From assembly GCF_042100115.1 (NCBI RefSeq), contig NC_091274.1:2232001-2296000 (forward strand): a stretch of 64,000 nt of DNA, in the 5' to 3' direction. How positions within the stretch are numbered: position 1 is the first letter of the stretch; each line of letters starts with the position of its first letter. Source of the DNA: Alternaria dauci (Eukaryota > Ascomycota > Dothideomycetes > Pleosporales > Pleosporaceae). The position numbers and the translations under genes were made by a program. The notes under the pieces were generated by a model, which had not been told where the DNA came from, searched no databases, and saw only the letters and a list, made by a program, of their open reading frames with translations. Shown in pieces: positions 33,155-45,459 of this stretch.

Positions 33155-33938
33155 GTAATGCATCCGGCCACTCCAAGTTGTGTGTATTCTGTGGCTGCAT
33201 TTTTATGAGGAAAATTGCTCCGAACTTGACCTCTGTGGCCTTCAGAGCTTCGGCTTCTGAGGTGTTTGAGCGGAGCAAAGGGTAGAAGGACCTAAAACGA
33301 GAGTGGTCGGTTCTGGCTACCTGACTCGAATACTGATGACTGCGTTTTCCTTCAGTTCACGTATATATTCACACGAATCATTACTTGAGCAACGACAATC
33401 AGCAAATGTCTAGTCGTTCAGCTCACTCTATGCGCATTTGGTAAAACGTACGCTTCTATCTCGTGTTGGACAGACAACAAGGTGTATCGAACCCAATGTA
33501 TCCAGCAAGCCAAGCACAATGCCATCAAAGAATAGTAATAATTGTCCAGGTTTCCACACCATTGCCAGCTCCATCGACTCTTTCGGTATTGTCAGACCTC
33601 TAGATCCAACAAAAGCGAGAGCCTGGCAAGTGAGGCTGAAGGCCACTTTCCCAGTAACACACTGGACAGTTTGCTGGTCGGTTCAAATTTATAAAAGGTA
33701 AGATATTCAGTACACAGCTGACTTGGGAATGTATTCAAACGCTTCATAAATATATACATCAACAAACTACTTCCTACGGCCGCAGGGTTCATTCTGGAAA
33801 CAAATGTCTTGTAGGACACATTGATCCCTCGTTACAACTCGCCCCCCGACAGCATCTTCAAGCCCTGGCGAGCCCTTCGCCTATGGTTCCTGCCAACATT
33901 CATTCCAGAATCTCCCATGGGATGTTTCTAAAACGTAT
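33155..33938. other. Convergent spacer
   Basis: 3' flanks of PEX11C and the ribonuclease gene. No gene is supported. Confidence 0.45.
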
Positions 33939-34421
33939 CTACCACCCAGAGCAAGCAACAAAGCCATTGCTGCTGCTTGCACCGGTGTGAGTAATCTCTC
34001 CTGCACGCTGTCCCCGAGTGTTGAAGATAACACGGTCAGCACCTGGGGAGCCTGAAGATATGGTCAGCATATGTTCTATGATAAATCTTCTCGCCAACTT
34101 ACCACCAGTGTAAGCACCCGAAGTCCTCAGCGGGAACTCTTGGTAGGGTCCAGAAACGAGGAAGTCAAAGCCCTCGTAGTTGTTGTACGTGTGAGGGTAG
34201 TTGGAGCTACCAGCTTGACCGCCTTGAGTGTAGTAGTTGTAACCCGAGTTGCGTGCAGCAGTGACTTGAGCGGAGGTGTAGCAGGTTGAGCCGCAACGGA
34301 CGTAGCAAGATTGTCTGGCCTCGACGGCGGCAATCTCAACTGCCTCCTCAGCAGGTGCTGAAGTAGGAAGGGCAAGAGCGATGGGAGCGATGAAGAGGAG
34401 GGCGTTGATGAGGAACTTCAT
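33939..34421 (-). CDS. Secreted guanyl-specific ribonuclease (T1/N1 type)
   Basis: This is an extracellular RNase of the microbial N1/T1 family, which cleaves single-stranded RNA after G. The exons are 34103-34421 and 33939-34051 with a 51 nt intron, for 143 residues. A signal peptide ([17 protein letters not shown]) and a short acidic propeptide ending EAR precede the mature domain. Four cysteines match the two disulfides of RNase T1 ([10 protein letters not shown] and the C-terminal VACSGW). Catalytic residues are visible: His in [13 protein letters not shown], Glu in YQEFPLR, Arg in ADRVIFN and His in ITHTGAS. A TATA box lies ~120 nt upstream. It could serve nutrition or act on other organisms; the sequence does not decide. 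Confidence 0.93.
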   Translation of the reverse strand: MKFLINALLFIAPIALALPTSAPAEEAVEIAAVEARQSCYVRCGSTCYTSAQVTAARNSGYNYYTQGGQAGSSNYPHTYNNYEGFDFLVSGPYQEFPLRTSGAYTGGKLARRFIIEHMLTISSGSPGADRVIFNTRGQRAGEITHTGASSSNGFVACSGW

Positions 34422-35480
34422 GGTGGCGGCTGGAGAAGAATAAGACGACGAGCGAATATCTTGTCTGAAGCTGTGTAACGAGGGATCGGCGGGGCTGTTT
34501 GACCTGTCCTTCAAGTTTATGGTACAAGATGTCACCTTTATACCCTCATTCTACCTAGGTACTTGTCATCAAAATAGTCCAGTGGTACACCAGCGGTCGC
34601 CTCCGAACCATGACGGCCCTAAAAAGGAAGATCATAACTCGAAATTAATTAACTGCGGAGGCAGACGGCGTTGGCATACTTCCGAAAGGAACAGTTGCTC
34701 CGCGACAACGGGCAGTGGGCGTCTCTCAAGCTGGGGTACAACGGCCTATCACAGACTACCACTTCGGGCGTGGCACTTGCGACACCATACTAAGCATAGG
34801 CCCTTGGCCCTTCTATACATCAACCACCCTCTCACGTTGCTCATTCTCATTTGTCCTGAAAGTCATATCTTGCAGGAAGAGCCGCTACCAAGATGACCGG
34901 ACTGTCGTACTCCCTTGCGCCATCCCATACCCCAACACATGCAACTTCTGCAGATCGGGAAGGTGAGGAAAATGATTCGCCGTTTATCTCCCGGGACTAA
35001 GATGATATGTTTCAAGCTGCTTATCGCCAGAAACCTCGTGGTCAGGCACATGTGGGTGTACGATAGGCTGAGTGCGGCTAGGGATCGACAGGGAAGCTCG
35101 GCAACTAGTGCTGGATGCGGAAGGTGGGCCTGGGCATTGGGTGCAGGAGTGATAGACTGGGAGATCGACTACAGTGACGGTAAGGGCGGATAGAAGGCAC
35201 CGAGTAGAGCGAAACCGGCCGCTAGTTGTTGAAGGAAAAGTTGGTTGTTGGACTGCGTGTGCTGGATGCCATCTTGACTGTTCCTGATTACCAATATCCA
35301 TGCAACTCACCCGGCATGCTTTGAGTGAATGAGATGTGCATAAAGATAAGATCGTGATACATTCATGGTCGAATGCAACCCCCGATAATGAGAGCGGTAT
35401 TGTACACCATGATCCTGCCTATACAAAGGGCCTGCACATGTCCCGAGATCCAGACCAGCTGGCACTGTGAGGAGCCTAAG
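34422..35480. other. Intergenic region between RNase gene and CUL4
   Basis: About 1.06 kb with the RNase promoter at the left and the CUL4 3' flank at the right. The open frames look like chance. Confidence 0.45.
34537..34542 (-). promoter_or_regulatory. TATA box upstream of ribonuclease gene
   Basis: The minus strand reads TATAAA about 120 nt before the ribonuclease start codon. This is a motif match in a sensible position. Confidence 0.5.
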
Positions 35481-38267
35481 CTAAGCAATATAGGCATACA
35501 ACCCGTCATCCTCTCGTTCCAAGAACTCCTTCTCAATCAAGCGATCAATGTTCCTCTTGATACCGCTGACCTCCAGTGTTCCCCTGTTCTTCGTCGCCGA
35601 TATTGTCTCACTGACCAGTTCAGCATGGCTAATTCTTTTCCTTGCCTTGAGGATCCGGACAATGGCGGCTTGCGTCTCGTAATTGCGGTCGGCAGCGACG
35701 CGTTCGTGGGTCTCCTTGTTCTCAGCTGCCGTTTCCTTGAGTTGAACGGTATTGACCTTGATGCGGTACTTGGGATCCGTGAATGAGGTGTTGAGTGTGA
35801 AGGTGTCGGTTTCGTTGATCTCTCTGCCCTTGGGGTGCTTGGTTAGAGGCCGCACCTTTGCGCATGCGAGGGATTGTAAAGTGCGGTTAAGCTCGGCCGT
35901 TGCTGTCAGGTGTTAGCAATGCCAATAGGTTAGATCGAGCGCGTGGCTTACGCAGTCCAGTGGCTTGCTTGAGGTAGTCGTAGTCGATGTGCTCATCCTC
36001 TTTACGGCCATTAAACAGTAAGAGGACGATAGCCTGGAAGGACGACACAACCAACTCCTTGAGTCCCTTTGGAAATCTGGCTTTGATTTGGCAATGGGCA
36101 AGTGCGTGCTTGAACTCCAGTTTACGGCCCGAATGCTTGATCTTGTAGTGTGCTTCAAACTTGGTGATCGCAGACTGAATTTCCGGAGGCAAAATCACAG
36201 GGACGGTTGGGTACGTAGGCCAAGCCGACGCAGAGAGGACGTTGACATTAAGGTCGAGACTGAGCTTCTCGTTGCGCTCCTCGCTGATATTCTTGTACGA
36301 ACTCATTTCTTCTCGCGAGAGTTCGATATCGCGAAACATTTGCTCAAGGTTGGCAGTGAAGCCAGCACCGCACTCTGTAGGATGTTAGCATTATAGCAAA
36401 CAGCCATTGCATGGATACACACCAATCTTTAACCTCGACAACATACTCCTCTCAGCATCTGCGCTCGCACTTCTGCCCATCAAAAGTCGCCTAGCCAGGT
36501 CTTTCTTGTAGAAAGCTTCAAACACGGCCTTGCCGTGTAAGAAGCGGAACAGATCGAGAACTTGATCAAGCTGATTGTTGACTTCTGTATCTTCGTCAAA
36601 AACACCCTCGTCGTTATCTTCCTCGACTTCTACAGCAGCAGGCTTGTCGGCTTTACGACTAAGCTGGGCTGGTATCGCTTTCGCACCCCCCCTCAGCAGC
36701 ATGTCGACATATTTGGCAATCATCTCGCCAGTCTTTGAGTTATCTGTGCCCCAGCTTGCGGAAGTCTTCTTTGTTTTGTTCATGAACTTGTCGAATGCCT
36801 CTCGTAGACCATGGCCCAGCTCCTCGTCTCTGTGGAAAGAAACCTTCCATATGGTGTCTAGTTGACGCTTCAGCGTAAGTAGCTGTACGATCATGTTTTC
36901 TTGCTCTTTATCGTTGAATACAATAGCTGTGCCTTCGTCCTCAATCCATTTGGTGAACCCTGGCCGCAACTTTGCGCCCAGTTTCCTACGTTCGAGCAAT
37001 GAGTACAGTAGCTCAAGATCTTCAATGGCATTGGCCTCCAGGAGATCGGCAAGCTCGTCTTGGTTAGCCAGTCGGGTCTCCTTCTTAGATATCAGATGAT
37101 CCTCAAGCAATGTGAGGAGCTCCCGCTTGGTGGTGTTCGGAAGGCTGAACATGTCGACTCTCTTCATCTCGCGGTCCATCAGCGCTCTTGCACTGCGGAC
37201 GTATTCGGGTAACGATTTTTCAGAACTCTCCGTATCAGCCCATTTAACCACATACTGCTGGCTGACTTCCATTAAGCGCGACTCGAAAGCATGTGTGTAG
37301 ACTTGCATGTCGTGGAACATGTTGACCGTCTTGGAGAACATCTCGCTGTCAAGGTCGCAGCCCGTCCGGTCAGCAGTGACGAGGTCGCAAGCGCCATCGA
37401 CAATGCGGGAGTTCAGTTTTTCGTGTTCGAAGATGACGGAGCGGAAGAGGTTTATGGCGATTTCGCGGAGAGATTCGTGTCGCGGGAGTAGGTAGGCGCG
37501 GTCGAGATAGCAAAAGATCCAATCGAGGTATTTCTATAGTTTGTCAGTATACCTGCATTCGCCCCAACATAGACTTGACGGACCATCTGACTGTTCCATA
37601 CCAGCCAGGCATGCAATGCGGCTCGCAGTACGTCAACGTTCGGCCTGCCCATACTCTCCTTGACCTTTGCCTTCAGACTTCCGCCCACGTAGTCCTTGCA
37701 TTTTGTGATCAGACGTTCCTTGATGTCCTTCGCCATATTCTGCCTACAGACATTCTCTACACCTCTGTAGAGCTCTTCTAGGCTGAAATCGACATCGCCT
37801 TGCCGGAAAATGGTATCCAGGGCCTTGTCGATCTTCTGCCACGTTTGGTCCAGGAAGGCTCTGGGGTCTACCTTCCTTGTAGGCTTGAAGTTTTTCACTA
37901 CCAATCGCTTGGGGCCGCTATTGGCGTGCATATTGGGCGCTGCCTTGCGCATGCCGTTGCGTTGGCCGTTTGCCTTTGCAGGACTGTTGTCGGGGCTTGA
38001 CGTGATGTCCACAACATCGGCGTTGGTCGATATGCCCGCCTTCTTGCTCGGGAAGTGATACATGTCGGCTGTGCTCATCTTGGCCATCGATGCTGGGGGT
38101 GTGGCGGCCTCGGTGCTAGCTATTGGAGAGCTGTCTCGTCGTGTGCGTTTGGTGGTGGGCGATAGCGGCGCTGCAGAGGCGAGCTTCGGCTTTGTTTGTG
38201 TGGTGAAGAGCTCCTTGATGGTCTTGCCCGAGTGCTTCCGTTTAAGTGCACCTGGATTGGCTGACAT
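35481..38267 (-). CDS. CUL4: Cullin-4, scaffold of CRL4 ubiquitin ligase
   Basis: Cullin-4 bridges DDB1-type substrate adaptors and the RING protein Rbx1 in nuclear ubiquitin ligases for DNA repair and replication control. The exons are 37584-38267, 36423-37533, 35952-36374 and 35481-35902 (879 residues). A ~120-residue basic, Ser/Pro-rich extension precedes the first cullin repeat, as in other Cul4 proteins. Conserved parts include WIFCYLDRAYLLPRHESL, FYKKDLARRLLMGRSAS, ELNRTLQSLACAK, and the C-terminal winged helix with the neddylation Lys (about residue 825) in AAIVRILKARKRIS. The last residues are LEREDDGLYAYIA. The first intron uses an unusual donor, GTCCGT. Confidence 0.94.
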
Positions 38268-41200
38268 TGGACGGACGTGGGGAAAGACTCGGAACGTGAT
38301 GAGTTGCGGAGCTGGATATGTTAAAGCCGCGGCGATGGCAGTGACGCGCTCGACCTTTCCTTTTCGGGTTCACTAATGACGATATCGATAACGATGGAAC
38401 TTGGGAGCACACACCTCGACGTTGACAGGTCTTCATCAATCCAAATGTGCACATGGGGACACGTGAGCTTTTTCCCTCACCATGCTTCTGCGCGACCTTG
38501 AAGCTCTTCGGCACGACTGTATGATCGACAAAGTATCGTGCGTCGTGCCACACATCTGTCATCAGCCACTGGCATCTGCCACAGGTGCCTGCCACAGGTG
38601 CATTGCTAACGTCGCAGCTTATCCTCTGCACTCGACAAACTTCGACTGCATACCATACCAGTCCTCTGGATTGTGACGCCGGTTCTTGAGCCTGTACGGC
38701 ACCATCAATAACAGGTTGTCTCAGATCACTTTCACTCATTGTGTCTGCACGCACGTTTACCAGCATGTGATTGTAGGGTTACTTATCGCTTCCGCCGCCG
38801 CCGCCGGCCGTTATGTGTTAGCAATCGCAGCATACTTCTACCCATTACTGCAACCCTACCCAACAGCTTTGTGCGGCCGCTCATTGCCATCGGGCGGCCC
38901 ATTCTATTATCAGATATATGTTCCCTAGCGCGTACCTGACTGATGTACATTCCGGCTAAAATACTCTAGGCTGACACCCATCACAAGGGTTTGGGGCTGA
39001 AACCTTGTGGTCAGCCTTCTGCACACCTTTTGGCCGCTCCTTCGTCGAACACTCGCCCATTCCTACGCTGGGGTCATATCTTTTATTGCTATCACGCGCC
39101 CCCTATCTTTTCCATTACGTTTACACGGCCAAACCACCTCTACAGTACCTGTTTAGTAGCTACAACTTGGCATACAACACGTACATTGGGTTGCCAAACG
39201 TAGCGACACACTGTAGTCAACGTTGACTTGTGCCCCCACGCAACACTTGTGGGGTACCCGCTTCCCCAGGACGGTTGCCGTTTGCGGAGACCCGTACGCA
39301 CGCGAACTCTGATCGGGCGCATCGTCATACCCCCCCACATACAACAGACACTGTTCTCGTACCGCACCCGCCATCGCGGAACATAACTCGTGTAGCGATT
39401 GTGCATCACAGCGGATCTACAACGCTGCCAATAATAGTCTTCTTGTTGCTATTGTAGTGCTACTTACAAGCATCTACGCCAGAAGGCTGAAAAGCGCCCA
39501 ATTCTAGCCCTTTACAGAATGCGTGCATCGCTTGCCGCATCACTTGCAACACCACGCTCTTACCCCTGGTAAGGCAAAAACACAGCTTCAGCTGACTAGG
39601 CATCTTTTTCTGTGCTCATCATTGGTCGAGCTTTCAGATTTTGCGAGTTTTGTCACGTAAGAGTCGACTTGATAGGAACTTTCCCACCTACCACTGACGG
39701 CCACAAGGCCAAGATCACAAGGATTTCACTGACTACTCAAACTTCTAAAACATCATTAAAACCCTTTATGAAAATTTCCAATGCTTACTAACAGGTCTCT
39801 ACTCGGGGTTGCTCCTCTCGCCCGGGCGAGAATGAGCATACAACCCACGCGGGATATCATACACCTCGCCCGATGAGCCACCCTACTGGTGCCGGACCAA
39901 AGTGCTGGGTTATATCATCATGTACGTGCGTCGATGTCACACTGGCCAAGCGTCTAAGGACATCGAGTAGGAGAGGTCATCGGTCCAGCCACGCTGCTTT
40001 GAAGAGGGGGCGTAAAGTCAAACATCCCAGCGTCGATCATTCAACCTTGCCAACTTAGCGTAACAGGCTCGAATGTACCAGCTACAAAAACGCGGGATTC
40101 CAAAATTGGAAAAAGTCATGGTTACATGGTCGTCGCCATGTCAGCCTATGCTTGAAGTAGAAAGTGCTGGTATGGCCGCTTTTTGATACCATTACGAATT
40201 GGCCGTCGCCTCAGATATCCTTCAAACCCAGTCGTAACCAAGCTCGATCCTCTTGTCCATCGCTCACTTCTCTACCGACACAGCCAACGAGAGGCTGCGG
40301 CCACGTTACCTTCACTTGATGGGCTTACAACTACTCGTTTGCTAACTTGGACCCCGTTGGCTTCCCGGCATCTTGATATCAGCTATCGCATCCACTGACT
40401 ATCTGAGCTTCACACCACAATATCTTGCTTCCAAGGCGCAGTGCTCGAGCATTGACTTGTTTGCTCCTTCTAGAGCGCTGAACGTGGCTTGATTTACAGC
40501 TTTCCCGAATCAAATCTGTATTGCCCATAGTTTACCACCCCACGTTTCCGCATACTGCTATGTATATCAATTGCCCCGTATAATGGGTGCCGTCACAAGA
40601 CCACCTCTTTTTGGTACAACAATATCACTCCAATTGCATACTGTCCTTCACTGTTGAGACAATACTGTCTTCCTGCAGACTGCTCCAAGTTCCCACCAAT
40701 TAAGACACCACCATATTGCTCTTCACCAAGTATGACTCGAGCTCCACGGCGCTCGACCAAGACCAACCGGTTAGGTCCTGTTGCAATTGCCGTTGACAAC
40801 GGTATGCCTTCTCCATCATTCAAGGACACGTTGATGCTAATTGTTCAGCACATACGGCACCGAGCCGCCGACCTATAACATCGTGCTTGTATCATCGCTC
40901 GATACTTCAACTTCAGGCCACGTCAAACACACTCGCAGATATGCATCCCATGGATCGCTTCCTTGCTGCGCCTTCATCACATCATCCCGTCGCGTTCACA
41001 AAAACTTTCATCGTGGGTACTGCAGCTTCGGACGGATGTACATGCACCTCGAGCTCATCTGGTACACTGGGGTCATTGTCCTGAAACACCATCGTTGAGT
41101 ATAACACTCTCGCAGGCTACCAACAGAGGTTGGACACTGTATGACGCTGTACGGTGGTCACAAAGAAGGCTTTTAACAGGGCAAACTAAGAGGCAGGATA

Positions 41201-42139
41201 CATAGGCATGAATCCTATGATGGTGTGTTGTAGTTGATCAAACGCTTGGGTGCATGTACGAATAGAAGGATGTTTTGTCATAGAACTCAAACGTCAGCTC
41301 GCATATTGGCTGATCAGCGCGCACCATACCTAGGCATCCACAAGTAGAAAGTGTGCCAATTTTTTTGCATGATTAGACTCAATTCCTGTAAACCGTTGCA
41401 GATCCTACCTGAAAAGACGTGGCGCGGAAAGATGCAATTGAGAGCCAAGTGGAGTGCTGCTGTCGGGTAACCTACCTAAGTACCTCACTTCCCTGATCCT
41501 TGGCTTCGCGGCTTTTCGCTTTTGCAGAATCAGCTATCATCTACAGCTTTATATCACCTACCACAACAGGAAGTAGAGTGCCATGTGAGCTATCCGCGCA
41601 CAGCCCAGCCGCTAAGCGTCCGCGAAAAATAGCTTTCACGAGAAGCACCGCTTTCGACAGCTGTTTCAGACATGCCTAATGTGGTAACAGCGAAGATGTG
41701 CTGCTCACATGCCACCGCTTTCAATGGATTTCTGATATTACCAGAACAGGCAATAAATTCTGTGATCGCGACAAAAATGCTCTCAGGTTTTTTTTGCAGT
41801 CGACGAACGTCGTGTTGCATTACCGCAATAAGTATTTCAGGACAGGCATATTCTCAATCGTCGTAAAATTTGAGTACGGAATTGGGCAGTGTTTGATGAA
41901 GAAATACAGCTGGACTTGGTGGTCGTGGTGGGAAGTACAATGAACAGAAGGCTGCTAGGACCAACGGAGCTACGAACCTGCCTCTTTATGAAGGCGCAGA
42001 AGTGTGAGCTTTCCAAAAGTTGGTGCGAAATTGGGAGAGAAGATGTTAGTTGCTGATTCAGGGAAAAGTTTGACATCTACCGCATAACGTGGTTCGTGTA
42101 CGTATCTAGGGTATCTCAAGGTCAGCCAAAATGCGCAAA
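38268..42139. other. Gene-poor region, 3.9 kb
   Basis: This is the longest gap in the window. It carries the CUL4 promoter side at the left. I find no intact gene, tRNA or repeat array. One segment on the minus strand (about 40593-41092) has protein-like fragments in different frames and is listed separately. Between 38700 and 39900 the sequence has only short open frames. Confidence 0.4.
40593..41092 (-). pseudogene. Possible decayed gene with frameshifts
   Basis: Three fragments on the minus strand look protein-like but lie in different frames. From 41092: MVFQDNDPSVPDELEVHVHP and on to KVFVNATG before a stop. The next, one base out of frame, has VMKAQQGSDPWDAYLRVCLT. The last, 40593-40829, has ATGPNRLVLVERRGARVILG and GGVLIGGNLEQSAGRQYC. 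No intron of normal size can join the first two. I do not recognise a family. The parts may be relics of one gene, or chance. Confidence 0.27.
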
Positions 42140-43159
42140 CTAAGTCTGCGTCTCCTTCTTTGCAGCCATCATCTGACGATATGTATCAATCATCTTCTGA
42201 CGCTCCTCGCCCAGCGCCTCTCTCTTGCTTAGACTGCCGGCTGATTTGGGCACGTTTCCAACCTTGGCACCCGCTCCATTCTTGACCTTGAAGATCTCCC
42301 TCGGTACTTTGTCAAACGTTGGCGGCGCATGCACAATATCGTGTAGGCCCTTGCGTTCCTCTCTCTTCTTCTTCAGAGCTTCCCACTCATCTTCGCTACC
42401 ATGGTCTACCTCGCCCGCCAGCAGTTTGCGCTTGTTTTTCTTTGCCTTCTTCTTCTTGCCGTTCACTGTTCTTGTAGATTCTATATCGGCTGTCTTGTCC
42501 TCCCACATGGCGTCCAGCTCGTCTTGTTCCTCTTCAGCCAGTTCCCTGGCCTCCTGCTCCTTCTCTCGTATCCTGGCTTCTTCTTCCCTCCACCCCTTCT
42601 GTAGTCGCTTGAGGTGCCGCTCGTGCTTGGTGACCCTGTGATCGCTGAGACCTGCAATCTTCTTGCCGTTCTTGCTTATGCCTGACAAGGGCAACGCTGC
42701 ATCGACTCGTGCGCGGAACTCTTGCATTGACTCTCCGGGTTGTATCTTCAGCACATCCTTTGATTGCGCCTGCTCTTCGCTCTTGTTGTTTGCAACTTCC
42801 TTTTCCAGGTTTTCGGCTGCCTCCTGTTTCTTCTGCTTCTTGGTCTTCACCATGCCATCATCGAGACCGGAGCGCTTCTTTGCTCCGCCCTTGGAGAAGG
42901 CCATGAGCCGTTGGAAGGCTTTGGGTGTGTCGTCCGCGCCGTAGCCATCGATCTGGTTCACCTTGCGCTTCTTGCCTTTGGGTGCTGTGCTGAAGGTGCG
43001 CGCTTTGCCGACAGGGAGAGGAGCGGCGTGAACATCGGGCGGAAGATTGAACCTGTTGGCAACGGGTCAGATTACAGTCCACGCACGGTTAGACTTGCGA
43101 AAATACGTGGTGACGTACTGCGACTCGTCCTTTTCCACGGCCCTGTGTTTGTGAGGCAT
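42140..43159 (-). CDS. Lysine-rich protein, probably nuclear/nucleolar
   Basis: I assign no firm function. Two exons (43119-43159, 42140-43052) give 317 residues. The short first exon encodes MPHKHRAVEKDESQ, and the second begins FNLPPDVHAAPLPVGKA. The protein is highly charged, with several Lys-rich tracts (KTKKQKKQEAAEN, NGKKKKAKKNKRKLL) that look like nuclear or nucleolar targeting signals, and long helical, coiled-coil-like segments (EEEARIREKEQEARELAEEE). Composition and layout resemble CCDC137-like or ribosome-biogenesis proteins, which is a weak inference. The splice G|GTTC join and reading frame are clean. Confidence 0.75.
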
Positions 43160-43445
43160 AATGGGTATTGGCTGTAGTGCTGAATCCGAGCGACGATGCG
43201 GCGATGTCAATGTCGCAAAAAAGTTACGGAGACGCGACAGGGATGGTTGGGGAAGTGGGGCTTGGATATCTTGGCACTGGGTGCACGAGGAGCCAGGCTT
43301 CACCCCACCATTTTTGCTTTCCGAGTTGCCGTGCGAGACACTATGGGACGAGGCATAGCATACCGAGCTGGAGCTTGACGTTACTTAGAATGCCCGGATT
43401 ACCGCCTCATGTGCGAGCCACAGACTATGGCGCAGGCTCGGACTA

Positions 43446-43490
43446 CAGTGCCCGTGCGCGGGTTAAGCCACTTCGCGGGTCAAGCCACTT
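43446..43490 (+). repeat. Left terminal inverted repeat with tandem sub-repeats
   Basis: This is the outer arm of the element, pairing with 44427-44454. The 16 nt unit GCGGGTYAAGCCACTT occurs twice here, 17 nt apart, against once in the other arm. That suggests an internal duplication at one end. Confidence 0.7.
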
Positions 43491-43564
43491 TTTACTAGTA
43501 AAAATAGTAAAAAAGTACTTTTTAAAAGCTAAATATCTAAGTAACTATAAGAGATAAATAAAAA

Positions 43565-43583
43565 CTTTATATATATATATATA
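43565..43583. repeat. TA dinucleotide run
   Basis: A short (TA)n tract of about eight units inside the AT-rich element, consistent with its degenerate composition. Confidence 0.6.
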
Positions 43584-44426
43584 ACGTATAGGATATAGCT
43601 TAGCTAGAAGGGCACTAAGGTCCTAATATAATTACTTCTCTTATTATCTCTATAGATAAGGAACTTACTCTTAACCTATACTTTATACGTAAGAAGACTA
43701 GTAAGAATTATTATTATTACTTTCCCTAGTATACTAGGGGAATATAGAGCTATCTCTTACTATTCTTTTATAGTATAAAGTAAATACTATTACCTATAAC
43801 TACCTCTTATATAATAATGTACGGGTGTTGGAGTGTATGAAGATACTAATATCTTAGTGTTGAAGTTTTATCCTCTGCACAGCTGGTAAGGCGCTCGCAA
43901 GTAGGTAGTAGATAGAAGTAATTAATTGTTGTAAGAAGAGTAGTAAGTGTATCTTATACTATTAAAAGAAGAACTTATAAAAGATGATATGAAGGATCTA
44001 TAGTAGTTGAGTCTAAAGCCTCTGTAGGTCGATAGATAGGTAGATCGATAGGTGTGTCCATAGGTGTCGATGATGATTGATGGTGTGGATGATGATCCCT
44101 AAAAAGAATGGAGAGGGAAGAGTACTTATAGTGAAGCCCTCTTACTCACTCTGTGCACCGGCACAATAATCCTAAAGGTTAATTAGAGATAGCTTAGATT
44201 ATCCTTTAGTCTAAGGTTTAGGGGTTTAGTCTAAGCGTTATTTAGACGCGTTAACTGTAAACTGTACGCCTTACGCACATAACTAAGATACTATTAAGGA
44301 ATAAGCTGATTAGGCTTTAGCCTATTATAAGCTCTATAACTTTAGTATTTAGCTTTTTTAAAAATAACATAAGGTTAAAGAGTTAATCTTTATATAAAAG
44401 TCTAAAAAGTAAATTTTCCTACTACA

Positions 44427-44454
44427 AAGTGGCTCGACCCGCGCATAGGCACTA
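44427..44454 (-). repeat. Right terminal inverted repeat
   Basis: The reverse complement begins TAGTGCCTATGCGCGGGTCG and continues AGCCACTT. It matches the left arm with a few differences, most of them transitions. Confidence 0.7.
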
Positions 44455-45459
44455 TAGAGTGCCCGAAAAACATACCCGCACCACGGTGGACACTGGAACG
44501 CAGTAAGCTCCGAAGGAGACGCGCAACACGCAGACTATCACTTCCGGGAATATGACGCTATGAAAACCAGATGTAATGTTTCGCAATGATGGCAATATCT
44601 GGGCCCCAGTACGACGCCTTCGGACCGATGTCGTTACCACCGCACGTCTAGGGAGGTGCAACGTGGGAAGGCTCTATCGATACCAGTCCACCGTCGCTCA
44701 TTCAAATACACCACTAAGTGCGCAAGTTCAACAACGTGCTCTGTAGAAGCGCCGCTCTTTTTGGTCATCTGCTGAGACCTTCACCTGCTACTCTGCTAGC
44801 CTCTACCCGTCCTCCTTCCACCTGCAGCCAATCATCACCGCAGGTTGTGTTGCGTGCCCGAGTTCGCTCACCTAACCGTGCACCACTTCTCGAACGTAGC
44901 TGGGCGCTGGGGCTGTCTCAAAGGCTTGCATGTCGATAGCCCGCACTCTATCTTCGCGGTTTGCGACTCGTTTCGCAGGTGGACTGGCCCGTCACGCTTT
45001 GTCTTGCGATAAATAGCGTCGGGCCCCAATTGTTCTCGACTGCTCCAAGGTCTCTCTCCCTCAACCAAGCGGTATTTTGAATCCCCAGACGTATACCCGG
45101 AAAAACTGGACCCTGCGTTTGCGCGACTTTGTGCACTGAACCGCGGAGGTGCATCGCGCCAGTCTAGCCTCCCCCAACCCCAAGGACGGGACAATAGCCA
45201 CTTGGCCAGTCTGGATCGCCAATCTACAACTCGTGGCGTTTGCGAGCGACGGTCGAAGGGGAAGGTGTCTTAGACAGCGTGTGCCTTGGTGTCGAGCTGT
45301 AACCTTCAGCAAAGACCTCTCCAACATCTTAATCTCTCATCGCAACCTCCGACAACAAGCCCACTGCACATATCGATATTGCTTGCACGTGCCCTACCTC
45401 TCAGACCCTAGGATCGTGGTCGTGCCAAATCACCGCCTGCAATTGGCTCGTGCCTGAGG
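44455..45459. other. Upstream region of AIM6
   Basis: About 1 kb between the transposon remnant and AIM6. The base composition returns to normal immediately after the element. No gene is supported. Confidence 0.45.

Larger units (their letters stand above)
43446..44454. mobile_element. Degenerate TA-flanked inverted-repeat element (pogo/Tc1-type, non-autonomous)
   Basis: The left end reads CAGTGCCCGTGCGCGGGTTA, and the right end, reverse-complemented, reads TAGTGCCTATGCGCGGGTCG. Both are preceded by the dinucleotide TA (43444-43445 and 44455-44456), the target duplication of the Tc1/mariner superfamily. The left terminus holds two tandem copies of GCGGGTYAAGCCACTT (43458-43473 and 43475-43490), while the right has one. 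The 1,009 bp interior is far richer in A/T than the rest of the window and has no open frame, so it cannot encode a transposase. The C-to-T difference at the outermost base and the TA-rich interior fit RIP. Confidence 0.72.

Noticed and set aside
38268..39900. Possible CRISPR-like or satellite array in the gene-poor gap
   Set aside because: No regularly spaced repeats were found, and CRISPR arrays are not expected in a fungal nucleus.
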